Assembly (NCBI RefSeq): GCF_035083965.1
Contig: NC_089736.1
Coordinates: 4,405,501 to 4,469,500 of the forward strand
Direction of reading: 5' to 3'
Length of the DNA: 64,000 nt
From: Branchiostoma lanceolatum
Lineage: Eukaryota > Chordata > Leptocardii > Amphioxiformes > Branchiostomatidae
The translations under genes and the position numbers were made by a program. The notes beneath the pieces are model-generated. The model worked only from the letters and a program-made list of their open reading frames with translations. It made no database searches and was not told where the DNA came from. Of the stretch, positions 10,517 to 21,408 are shown in pieces (positions within the stretch are counted from its first letter, which is position 1; every line of letters begins with the position of its first letter).

Positions 10517-12832
10517 TCAAAGCTCGCCCCCACGTCCAGACGACGCGGACTCTTGTTGCAGTTTCCACGGGCGGAAGGCGTTGGTGACCCCGCCCAGCGC
10601 GCCCTCCAGGCTCGGGAAGTGGCGCAGGAGGACGGAGGACATCGTGGCGTTCCCAACCCAGTCCAACCCTTCCTGGGTGTACGTAGCGCTGAGTGAATAT
10701 TTGACAACGAAATAAACATTTTTTAAAGCGAATTAAATCATTATCTTTGTAATCCCTTTATTTAAATTGAACTTAACAACACCAATATGGCGACGGTCGC
10801 ACCAACAACATCACGTAAAAGGCCCTACCTGTTGTAGTAGTCCGTGTAGAAGCGATCGGCCCTGAGACGTCGCGTCGCCATCAGGATAAAGAGTCGGAAG
10901 GCCGTGTCACTGAAGGCGAACCCGGTAGGCCGAGGGCTCTCCGCCATGCATCCAACCAGAAGGTCAACCTAATGTGGAGGCGGGTATTTGGGAATAAACT
11001 CAAAATTGAGAGTTTGCTGATATCATAATTAAAGCACAAAAAAGTTACTTGGCTATCAGAAATTATGAATAAAGTATGCTAGATTTTACTATTCTATGAG
11101 AAGGCAAGTTACCTGGTAACTGACCAATTTGTTGACATCTATTAAACATAGTTGTTCTTCGCAAGCCTCTAACAAAATCTTGTATGGAAAAGTTTTCTTT
11201 GCTGGTTCCTTTTTTGTGTTATGGTTGAGTTGACCGTTTGATACAGGGCAGCCAACAAAGCTTAAAATTTTCGATCCTAAAATCTTGTATTGGATACGAG
11301 CTTTTCGTAACGATGAGCAAACGCAGAAGGCGCGTACTTACCATTTCGACGTCTCCGTCGTACATTTCGTACAACTCATCGGCAACGATTGGGTCATCCG
11401 TGATGTCCTGGAAGGTTTCTGCGGGGGCCATGTTGAGGTGACGCCGAAGCTCGTTGTAGCGCGGCACGCCACGTTCCCGATCCCTCACCACGTCGACTGT
11501 TGCCATGTCCACAAACTCCGAGTTCTGCGTTTCGGGAAGCTGCAGGTCCCGGATGGTGTTTGGGTAGTTATGGAGGACAAGGGCGCCCGGGTTCTCCACA
11601 CCGAATGTGTAGAAGAGGTTGTCCATGCCCTGTGTCTCAACAACATCGAAAGCATCGCTGAAGAGTGTATCCTTTAATCGGTACATTTTCTCAGTGCGTT
11701 GTTTGGTTTTCATGTCTTGCAAGTGGATGATGTCGGGTAGAATAGAATGCATGCGATAAACGGCTGTGAACTCCTCCGTAAGGGAGTACGGCACTCCATG
11801 CAGCTCCTTGGTGGAACCGGGGATGCCATTCAGTACATAGTCATAGGATGAAGGTAAAATATATTCAAGAATGTTGCCCAGTCCTCCCAGCTGAGACAAA
11901 AGGCCGAACCAGTTGGAGTTCATGGCCACGTCCAAAATGTCATTGTACAGAAGAGCGGGGGTCCACTCCACGGTATGCAGCTTCGCCATGACTGCAGCGT
12001 TGATGAGCCGAGCTTTGTCGAAGAGTTCTTGATCGGTCATCTTCGGGTACCTCGCCTTCAGCACGTCACAGATCACGTTGTGTTCTCGCGTGAACAAGTT
12101 GTGTAACATGCTGAGCCCCACCCACCAGTTGCTCGAGAACCCGGTCTTTTCGACGCCCGTCTTCTCGTCTAGAGGAATCATCCCGCTGGAGGTGACCTTC
12201 AACTTGCCGTCTTGCATCTCTCGGAGAGACAGCTGGGTTTCCAAATCACTCCCATACAGCTGTGAGGCGTCCCACCAGTGGGTGTTGGCGTTACGAAACG
12301 TTTTCGGGCGGTCCTTCTGTTTTTGAGTCGGGTCAGGAACAGTCCGGAAAACTTTCAATACGTCAAAACCGCGACGCCATAGCTCATCGCCTTTAGACAG
12401 GGGGACGAGAATAGGATTCCATTTCTGGTTCAGACCGTGATCGAACCAGTCGTGCGTCTGAAACTGAAGCCAGGCCGCCGCCAGGAGGTTGATAGAGGTA
12501 GCGGGGATGAACTCTTCCCTCTTGAACAATTTGTTGGAGATTTCTCGAGGGTTTGGTTTCAGAAGGTTATTCTTGTCCACGAAGGTTTTCTCTACGGGAG
12601 CGTTTCTGCCGAAGCGGTACAGGCGCATTCCCATAGTCGGGTCATCCAGGTCATTACAGCTGCCGTCTGCGGTTCGCGCATGGAGAGTGGCGTCAGGACA
12701 GGATATGGTAGGCTTGTCGTCGTCTTCTGTGTAGGTGTCGTGTAGGGCACTGTTGTCTAAAACCTGCCGCTGGTACGCAAGGTATGCGATGGCAACCAAG
12801 ACTGGTAACTGATACCAGGCAATTAACCCCAT
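10517..12832 (-). CDS. Fatty-acid alpha-dioxygenase, copy 2
   Basis: Same family and exon plan as copy 1. Coding exons are 12832-11342, 10968-10829 and 10688-10517, giving about 600 residues. The start ATG at 12832 follows an acceptor about 55 bases upstream, so the first exon is untranslated. The N-terminal hydrophobic stretch spans about residues 2-20. The distal haem motif THDWFDHG has its His at residue 127. REHN lies near residue 250, and the proximal motif HTVEWT has its ligand His at 286. GVPYSLTEEFTAVYRMH and RDRERGVPRYNE follow. The third exon begins YTQEGLDWV, a C-terminal block of the family. The protein stops at GRGGEL, as in copy 1. All catalytic-region motifs are intact, so this is the most canonical copy. 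The plant-like motif set in an animal gene is unusual. Confidence 0.92.
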
Positions 12833-12884
12833 TGTTTTAGTTGGCGGCGAATCTTGTTTTACAAATATTGGTCGGAATCTGGAA

Positions 12885-13840
12885 ATAGGAAATCATAAAA
12901 GTGAGCCAAATCAAAGCAGAACTCAAAATCATCAATCCTGTCAAAAGATGAGCTCAATTTTGTATTTCGACGATGATTTTCTCCATTTTTGTTATTTTGT
13001 TTATTATTTTGTTTTGTTTATTTTTCGAGCATTTTTTGGTATTTTACTATTTTGCAAGGACAAAGTGGCACTACGCTGTTTTTATAACTTATTTTAAAAT
13101 TAACAGTGCTCAATATCAGGTTTTTACAAATATTTACATTTTTGTACAAATGGGTTGTACAGTTTTTCGGTACGGTAATTGTTGTTTGGCTTTATGAGCA
13201 CGTTGATTTTCCTACTGTGTATGTGACAGGCGAATAACATTTGAAGATATAATCTAGTCACGTATCCAATGGGCGTTGTCTACCCAACCTGAACCTTGCG
13301 GCATTTAAGGTCGCAGAACACAGTATATCTCCGCGACCCCTGTCCCCAATAGTAGTTCGTGTATAGTACTGCGTCACATTGCTTGAAAAGGCCGCTGTTT
13401 TTCTTCTGTGCACGTTAGCGAGGCTGAAACTGTGGTGAAAGTTAGAGGGATACGTCAGTTTTGAGACTGTTCGAGCTGAATTACGATGTTTGTTCGGTCG
13501 GCTTGGATTCGCGCCTGAATATTGTTACCGCCCGACTACTGTGCGTCGGCTGCAGTATGATGGCCTCCACTGGGGTCATATCAAAGTGTCTTTTAGAAGA
13601 GAAGGAGCTTGCAAACTTAAGCTCATTTTGACATATTTTGTAGATTGAACCCTGAAGTCAATCATGTCGAATCTAGACAATGTGGAGACGAGAACTATTT
13701 ACAACCAAGAGCCTTCACCTTTGACATTGCACATGCGTAGTCGTAACCGTGAATGGGCTTATACACGTAGCAAAAACAGTAATTTCCCTTCTGTGAAGGT
13801 AAACATAACAACGAATGTATGACAGGGATTGGAAGCCATT
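12885..13840 (-). other. 5' intron of alpha-DOX copy 2 (main part)
   Basis: AT-rich intron between the acceptor upstream of the ATG (about 12880) and the donor at 14047. It contains a T-rich stretch (12970-13080) and a partial MITE at 13670-13761. No coding exon was seen. Confidence 0.55.
13670..13761. mobile_element. Half copy of a palindromic MITE
   Basis: Its right half matches the MITE at 14902-15068, sharing CACCTTTGACATTGCACATG-like sequence and the GAATGGGCTTA end. Confidence 0.6.
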
Positions 13841-14046
13841 CACGTGTTTCACGTGCAAAAAGTCACGTATGTTACTATATAACAATTACTGCCACTTGGC
13901 CCGACATATTAAAAGATCAGGGGGGCTGTGGGCAAGGTTATTGAAACTAATCACAGCATTTTGTGTACAAATCTGTTCTTCCTTCCGGTCCAATTTACCG
14001 CTGTCTTTGAGGACACATCAGCATGTACAAAGTTAACAGTACTCAC

Positions 14047-14139
14047 CTATCTTTCTTGACTGTTTTTAAGAACAACCGCTACAGAAACGACCTATTTCTG
14101 TAGACGCCTGAGTACAGCACAGAATAGGCGTGGCAGTGG
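14047..14139 (-). promoter_or_regulatory. 5' UTR exon 1 and proximal promoter of alpha-DOX copy 2
   Basis: The minus-strand donor (GATAG followed by GTGAGT, exon end at 14047) and the upstream word AATAGGCGTGGCAGTGG (14123-14139) are shared with copy 1. Survival of both in two independently diverging copies suggests they are used. Confidence 0.5.
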
Positions 14140-14150
14140 CTGTTAAACCG

Positions 14151-16239
14151 GTCCAGCTGCCAAACAAAGCCTTCTCTTAACCACACTACCTAAAGGCTTA
14201 CTTAACCTTTGTCATCCGAGAGCGCAAACAATTTTGTAAACGATTTTTCTGCTGTTTTACAAGCTCTTAGATTTCCTTCTTTGATATGTACATATGTGAG
14301 GGCGCAAATCGTACGTCGTAAACTTAGAAGTAGTTTGTTTGACCAAGAGTTTATGTACTGGGCAAACGTTGGGTATGGAAAATTCCTTTATTTACAGTAC
14401 TTGGTTCAGGTGACCCTGAAGCAGGTGACCCAGATCAATCAGGTGATTAGTATTCAGTGTCACAGAAAAAGTATTCAAGGCACGCACGTGTAAGGCTGTG
14501 ACTCATTTTACCATCGTTGTTGATACTTAGATTACATAATGTTACTATCCAGTCAATTGTCACAAAAGATCTGTATAATCAACAAAGATAAAGATTCTAT
14601 AAAGCAAAGAGTGGAAACCGAAGTTAGAAATAAACCTATTGTACGCCAACCCAGCTTAGACCCCGGTGACAGTAGCATAATGGTACGTTCCAAACCGTGG
14701 GAACATCTTGTCTTGGGAGGGGGGTGGTTTGTCTTTACCAGACCTGTCCTTCAACTGCCAGTTAGTAGAAATTGGCCAACCTATGTGGGTGGGGTACTTT
14801 GCCGAAGTTGGTATTTTATACGAAAGCCAGACAATTTTTGCCAATCTCTAGCTACGCAGGCCATTGGAGTCATATTGGGCAGATTTGGTATATAAGCCCA
14901 TTAAGCCCATTCGTAGATTCGAGTATGCATGTGCAGTGTCAAAGGTGAAGGCCCCTGGTTCTGTCTCGAACATTGTCTCTAGACAATGCCCAGACGGGGT
15001 TTGTTTACGTCCCATGTGCCTTTACATTTGACACTGCACATACGTACTCGGATCTACGAATGGGCTTATTGGGCAGAAATTAGGACCCCATTCCACTTAA
15101 CCGGCTCTTGCGCTGCGACTTAAGTTATGTTTGTGTGACAAATGACTTGATGATTGTAACATCGTATAGAATTTAAAAAGTGTGTCTGAAAAGAAAACAA
15201 AGCACACAAAACTTTTAAAAAAAGTTTTTATCTATAAAATTCGTTGACGCACTATCAAATCGTCCGGACGCAACGAAGCGGAACATTTTTGTCTGTAAAG
15301 CGCTTTAGGTGCTCAATATACAGCCAACTAAACAAAAACAATAGAATTCCATTCAAGAAGTCTTCGTTTCTGGTTGAACTGGTTCTATTCGGATTTATTT
15401 CTAGGGGAAAGTGGGCGGTGTCCACTTAAGTTCTCATTTTCTCCTGGAGCTTTCAAGACAAGGAGGGAAACGTCCCAAGCGTAGATCTACTAGTTCTTCA
15501 TCTGCAAGACGGTATGCTTGCAGTTTTTCTTTTAAATAGTGTTTGACAGGAGGAGAGGAGCCAGACCAGCGCAAAGGGGAAGCAAGCGGTCGAGCATGAA
15601 TCGCATTTAATGATAGAGTATTATACGGCGGAGGGGGGAACCGAGCAAAGGATGGATGCAGTTTAAAGACTCTCTCTCCCATCCCCTGTCTGTACGTCTA
15701 GTTAGATCCCACCGTACCACTCTCTTTAACTTAGCATTGCTCCGTCGGAGATCAAGCAGGATAGTGTACTCTTCTGTCCTACGTGCTGAACTGCCGAAAT
15801 GTCTTGTTAAGTAGGTTGACACGTATGTATAACGCAGACGTTTCACACGAAGTGAGATCATTATGGCGACAGTTGTGGATGCGTCGTACCAAAAATGGCG
15901 ATCTCTTGTGAAGAAATCGGTTGTTGTAGATTCTTGCAAGGAGTCGTTTCTGTCATAGCCTCGCTGAAAAGTGTATGACAAAAATGAAACATAAGATATG
16001 TGGACGTCTGTAGTTCTTGTTATTCTTGTTCAGATGCTAGGCAGCGTCCCTCAATTTGGGTCAATCGCCTAGGGAGATATGTAAATGTGACTGAAATGCC
16101 AGCCAAACTGCCGACGGGTCTTGAGTTGATTTGTTTGGTTTCCCGATTTCAATGGGACACGGTGTTACATGGTCTGTTACATGATCTCATAAGGCAGCTT
16201 TGATCATAAGCTAAACCTTTTATGATCCTATGTTTCCAG
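14151..16239. other. Divergent intergenic region between copies 2 and 3
   Basis: About 2.1 kb separating head-to-head genes. It should hold the copy 3 promoter and any 5' UTR exon, but I could not fix either. It contains one complete palindromic MITE (14902-15068). The short open frames around 15434-15981 show no domain. Confidence 0.5.
14902..15068. mobile_element. Palindromic MITE, 167 bp
   Basis: The ends TAAGCCCATTCGTAGAT and its complement are joined by further paired arms (GTGCAGTGTCAAAGGTGAAGG against the right arm). A partial sibling lies at 13670-13761. Confidence 0.8.
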
Positions 16240-16272
16240 TTAACACCGACATACATCAGCCAGAAACCAAAA

Positions 16273-19200
16273 ATGGTCTCGCCCGCCTGGTTCCAGTTAC
16301 CAGTCGTGGTCGCCATCCTGTATCTGGTGTTCCAACGGCAAGTTTTAGAAAACAGTGCCCTACACGACACCTACACGAAAGATGACAACAAGACTTCCAT
16401 GTCCTGTCCTAACTCCACTCTCCATGCGCGAACCGCGGACGGCAGCTGTAACGACCTGGATGACCCGGCCATGGGGATGCGCCTGTACCGCTTCGGCAGA
16501 AACGCTCCCATAGAGAAAACCTTCGTAGATGAGAATAACCTCCTGAAACCGAACCCTCGAGAAATCTCAAAGAAGTTGTTCAAGAGAGAAGAGTTCATCC
16601 CCGCTACCTCTATCAACCTCCTGGCGGCGGCCTGGCTTCAGTTTCAGACACACGACTGGTTCGACCACGGTCTGAACCAGAAATGGAATCCTATTCTCGT
16701 CCCCCTGTCAGAAGACGATGAGTTGCGTAACCGGAGGCCTGGGGTTGAAGCACTGAAGGTTTTCCGGACTGTTCCTGACCCAACTCAAAGACAGAATTCT
16801 TCGCAGGACCGCCCGAAAACGTTCCGCAACACCAACACCCACTGGTGGGACGCCTCACAGCTGTATGGCAGCGATTTGGAAACCCAGTTGTCTCTCCGAG
16901 AGATGCAAGACGGCAAGTTGAAGGTCACCTCCAGCGGGATGATTCCTCTAGACGAAAAGACGGGCGTCGAAAAAACCGGGTTCTCGAGCAACTGGTGGGT
17001 GGGGCTCAGCATGTTACACAACTTGTTCACGCGAGAACACAACGTGATCTGTGACGTGCTGAAGGCGAAGTACCCGAAGATGACCGATCAAGAACTCTTC
17101 GACAAAGCTCGCCTCATCAACGCCGCCGTCATGACGAAGCTGCACACAGTGGAGTGGACCCCCGCTCTTCTGTACAATGACATTTTGGACGTGGGCATGA
17201 AGGCCAACTGGTTCGGCCTTTTGTCTCAGTTGGGTAGGCTTGGATTGGGATTAGAAGGACTGGGATCAGCAGGACTAGGAAGCTTGCTTGGACAAAGTTT
17301 GCCTAAAAATTACCTTCTTACTGGAATCCCCGGTTCGACCAAGGAGCTGCATGGAGTGCCGTACTCCCTTACAGAGGAGTTCACAGCCGTTTATCGCATG
17401 CATTCTCTTTTACCCGACATCATTCACCTGCAAGACATGAACACTACACAACGCACTGGGAAGACCTACCGATTGAAGGATACACTCTTCAGTGATGCTT
17501 TCGATGTTGTTGAGAAACAGGGCATGGACAACCTCTTCTACACATTCGGTGTGGAGAACCCGGGCGCTCTTGTCCTCCATAACTACCCAAACACCATCCG
17601 GGACCTGCAGCTTCCCGAAACGCAAAACTCGGAGTTTGTGGACATGGCAACAGTCGACGTGCTGAGGGATCGGGAACGCGGCGTGCCACGCTACAACGAG
17701 CTTCGGCGTCAGCTCAACTTGGCCCCCGCAGAAACCTTCCAGGACATCACGGATGACCCAATCGTTGCCGATGAGTTGAACGAAACGTACAGCGGAGACG
17801 TTGAAATGGTAAGTAGAGGCATTTCAATGTTGTAAAGGGCTCATGTCTAAGTAGACTTTTTTGGGGGAAGGCACCTTTTCTGGCTGGTTCGACTTTGAAT
17901 CTCTTACCCCACTCAGCAATGTCTTATCCAGTTATACTAGTAAGTAGTCTTTCAATAAGTATCAAAAGAACTGGTGAACATTCAATCTCTTACCACAGGA
18001 AATATTTGAAAGTTATGATAACCAAGTTTCTTTGTGTGGTTGTATAGTTATACTAGCAATATATATGTACCTAGTAATAATAGCAATATATATGTACCAT
18101 TTTGACATAAAAGCAGTTTACATACAACCCTCTGATCCCCACACACGTATTCTTTCAGGTGGATCTTCTGGTTGGCTGCATGGCGGAGAGCCCTCGGCCT
18201 ACCGGGTTCGCCTTCAGTGACACGGCCTTCCGACTCTTCCTCCTGATGGCGACTCGACGTCTCAGGGCCGATCGCTTCTACACGGACTACTATAACAGGT
18301 AGAGTATCCGTGACTAGTTTCATCGGGTTGGTAAGTTTGGGAACGCATCTATAAGCATCGACACCTGTGATGCAGTGCAATGTGAACCAGTCAGAATTGC
18401 ATTGAGGAAGGTGACAGATGGTCACCGAAACGTCGGCTGAATAAATCACATGGTTGTGTAAAAAGAGTCTTTATATTCAACAGGTACAGTAGTGAGAGTC
18501 TTAATCACGGTTTTCGATGACAAATATGCATGCAGTTTTTGGCACATTGGTACACGGAATCCGTGCGAGGAAAGGCGTGTAAAGTGCATTTCCTAAAGCC
18601 CCCGTCACAAATCAACAATTTAGCTCGGCCGACTTGTCGGCGAGCTCCAAATGGCGATTTTCGGGCGAAGTACGACCGACGTCCTGTCGATTCTACGGGC
18701 TTCGGGCGAATTTTCGGAGCTCGGCCGACGTTCGCGTGTCACTGGAAGCTGCGCTTAAATTCAGCGAGGCCTCGGCGACGATTTTTGAACTCGCACAGCT
18801 CGTCAACAGTTTGCCCGTAGCTCGCCCGAGCAACGCCCAGCGCTCGGCCAATATTCGGGCGGGCATCCGAGGATTTTAGACCCGATTTTTGGTCGGTCGG
18901 AGGTCGCCCGAACTCGTCGGCCTCGTGCGAGCCTCGCACGGGCTTTGTACAGTAATCGGACGACCGTCGTCAGTGTTCCGGCCGACTCATGAAAAGTAAG
19001 GCGTGCTTCGGGCGATCGTTGTGCAGGCGTCGATGGAGCTTGGACGGGCCTCGGCCGAACTCTTTCTTGTTTATAGATAAAAGGAAACGACTGTTTGGTT
19101 TATAACATAAAATGATAAATAATACTGAAATATCAACTAATACTAATATCAACTTGTCAAAGATTGCTGCCAAACTTTTCTAATGAGAGACAATTCAATG

Positions 19201-20689
19201 CAAAGTTAAATTTTCATTGACATAAATTTACCATACATAAAATGTGAACACCGAAGACAATGCTTCCTGTTCCTTTTTCGGTATAGGTTTGGATGTTTCA
19301 ATCTATATATTAATGAACTGGGGCTTGACTTTTGAGGCTTGACTTGACTTCCTGAGTTTTTCCTCCACAAAATGACTAGTTGAAAGTCCACTGAGTCATT
19401 ATAGATCTATGTTTGTCTGCCGAGGCACGCCCAGGCGTCGGCAGGGCGTCGATAGACTTATCAAGGGTCGGCCGAAGCTCGGACGGCGTTCGCCCGAGCT
19501 TTGGTCTATTTTCGTTTGGTGAAAATGTTTGGATCGGGGTTAAACGACTGATCTGTTGACTTTGTGGCTCCTGCGCTAGTATTTGGATCGATCTATAACA
19601 AAATTCCTGTTTATGTTATTATTTTCAGAGTGCCCACCCACTTCACTCGTGCCCTACAGATTTGCCACAACTCAGAAAGTAAAGTTTGTCCAAATTTGAG
19701 CTTGTTACCAGGTCAGTTAATTCTGACTTCGTCCGTGTCCAAGAGATGGTATCGTCTCATGTGGGATTTATGATTATTAGTGTTCGACGGACGTCGCGCG
19801 AGCTTCGTTGAATTTGTGACGGGGCAGGTATTCAGCGAAAAATACGGTCGACGCTCGGGCGAATTTTAAATTCGGCGAGCTTCCGGCGATCTACAAAATC
19901 GGCCGATGCTCGCATGAATTGTGACGCCGGCTTAAGGGCCCAACAACGGGGTATGTCAGAGTATCGAACCCATTGGTTCTGAGCCAAACTTTGTGACCAT
20001 TACGCCACACGACGCCACGTAATTGGGATCGCTTAAGCCTTAATAAAAACCCTTTTATTTGCTTCAATTGGCTTTCATTCCACCTTAAAAAGTATTGATA
20101 TGTTTAGCTTTGGTGTAATGTTTTCTATCTATATGTAATACTGACATTTTTTTACGAACCATTAAGATTAAAATGCATGTAATTAAAGGTTTAAACGAAT
20201 GAATTAAGATTAAAATACAAATGGGTAAAGATTAGAATTCACATGATCAGAGATGTGCATGCATGTTTAAAGTGCAGTAGTACTACATTGTATGCAAGGA
20301 ACTTTGATTAGGCGATAGTCTAGTCGGGTAAGAAATGTTGTAGATCAATGCAATCAAAACTTGGATAACGGTGACAACTAGTACAACGTACACTTGAATT
20401 GACAAATGTTTCAAGTGTTGTTTCACACAGCGCTACGTATACCCAGGAAGGGTTAGACTGGGTAAGGGACGCGACGATGTCTTCCGTCCTGCGACGTCAC
20501 TTCCCGAGCCTTGAGGGAGCGCTACGCGGGGTCACCAACGCCTTCCGCCCGTGGAAACTGCAACAAGAGTCCGCTGTGTCGTCTGGACTGAGGGCGATGA
20601 TAGATGTGAAGGCCATCTTTTTTATTCTGATTATTATAGTGTCACTTTGTGCTCCGGAACAAGAGGTTTTCTATATGACCCCAAACTAA
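16273..20689 (+). CDS. Fatty-acid alpha-dioxygenase, copy 3
   Basis: Coding exons are 16273-17808 (exon starts at 16240 after a TTTCCAG acceptor), 18159-18298 and 20431-20689, giving about 644 residues. Phases match copies 1 and 2 (0, then 2). The in-frame ATG at 16222 lies in the intron, so 16273 is preferred. THDWFDHG, REHN, HTVEWT and RDRERGVPRYNE are all intact. Copy 3 differs by a Gly/Leu-rich insertion (about residues 320-337, encoded near 17236-17300) and a small SSQ insertion. Its C-terminus carries a hydrophobic segment, AIFFILIIIVSLCA, where copies 1 and 2 stop early. This could be a tail anchor or an extra membrane contact. The final intron (18299-20430) contains a 1.3-kb DNA element and a SINE. 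Confidence 0.92.
18395..18437 (+). repeat. Hammerhead-like repeat footprint
   Basis: A short stem (GGTGAC, loop, GTCACC) is followed by CGAAACGTC, resembling the stem II plus GAAAC part of Penelope-type hammerhead motifs. The CUGAUGA core is not intact (TTGAGGA), so it is probably dead. A similar footprint lies on the minus strand at 49170-49215. Confidence 0.35.
18598..19931. mobile_element. GC-rich non-autonomous DNA element in copy 3 intron
   Basis: The ends are inverted: GCCCCCGTCACAAAT (18598-18612) against the complement of AATTGTGACGCCGGC (19917-19931), with three mismatches in 15. The interior is packed with variants of TCGGCCGA, TCGGGCGA and GGCGAGCTC on both strands. No transposase frame was found. 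Confidence 0.65.
19935..20020 (-). mobile_element. tRNA-derived SINE head
   Basis: On the minus strand an A-box-like TGGCGTAATGGTCA (19993-20006) and a B-box-like GGTTCGATAC (19961-19970) sit at tRNA spacing. It lies immediately beside the DNA element at 18598-19931. It is not a functional tRNA, because no acceptor stem closes cleanly. Confidence 0.5.
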
Positions 20690-21408
20690 TATCTCTTGCA
20701 CTTCTATAGTAGTGTTTCATTTTTAAATGACAAATAGTTTATTGAATCTTTTGTAATCAAAGGGTTTTCTATATTGTGGCACTCATAATGATAATGTTCA
20801 TCATTGAAAATTTATGTTCAAAGGCTAATTGAAAGGGGATAGGTACAATAGGTATAAAAGGTATGAGAAAAATGATGGCAAGCTAAATTTCTAAATTACT
20901 GACGCAAAGTTCTGCTTCCACTAATATAACCTGGGGCTTAACGTCTTCATAAATTTTTTTTGAAACTAGACAAAACATTGCGATAATGTGTACTAGTTTT
21001 GACGACGTAGTGGTTGTGATTCGAGGTTATAACAGAACACAGTGACCTCCGACAAATATGGCAATACATGGGTTTATTGTGACGACCTTTACATTCTGAG
21101 TGTAAGTTTAGTTTAGTTTAGTTTAGTTTATTTATTTATTCGCACATATATAAACATAAAAACAATAATGAAATAATCGAAAATATTTAAAAGAAACGTG
21201 CCGGAAGAGAAAAGAAGCCCATAGGGCTTATAAGAAATTCTCCTCCATTAACTTATCAAATATTAATTACTATACAATTGTGATATAATAGGTAAGTAAT
21301 ATGTAATAAGTCACAATATGTACCTGTAATATCTTGTCACCTCATATAACGACATCCTGACATAACTTGAGGTTCGGCGACTGTTATAATCATCTTACAA
21401 AATTCTAA
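20690..21408. other. Non-coding stretch downstream of copy 3
   Basis: AT-rich, with a TTTAG tandem run near 21110-21130. No gene seen. Confidence 0.5.

Larger units (their letters stand above)
9629..14150 (-). repeat. Segmental duplication, unit 2 (alpha-DOX copy 2)
   Basis: Counterpart of 721-5570. It begins with CTCTACGGGAGTCGTTGAAA at 9629 and ends near 14150, past the shared 5' UTR exon and promoter word. It lacks the two private insertions of unit 1 and may be closer to the ancestral layout. Confidence 0.85.

Noticed and set aside
16222..16272. Upstream in-frame ATG as the start of alpha-DOX copy 3
   Set aside because: It lies before the TTTCCAG acceptor at 16239, so it is intronic. 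The ATG at 16273 aligns with the starts of copies 1 and 2.
19935..20020. Functional tRNA gene
   Set aside because: A and B boxes are present, but stems do not close and it abuts a transposon. Better read as a SINE head. The same applies to 30158-30235 and 34935-35015.
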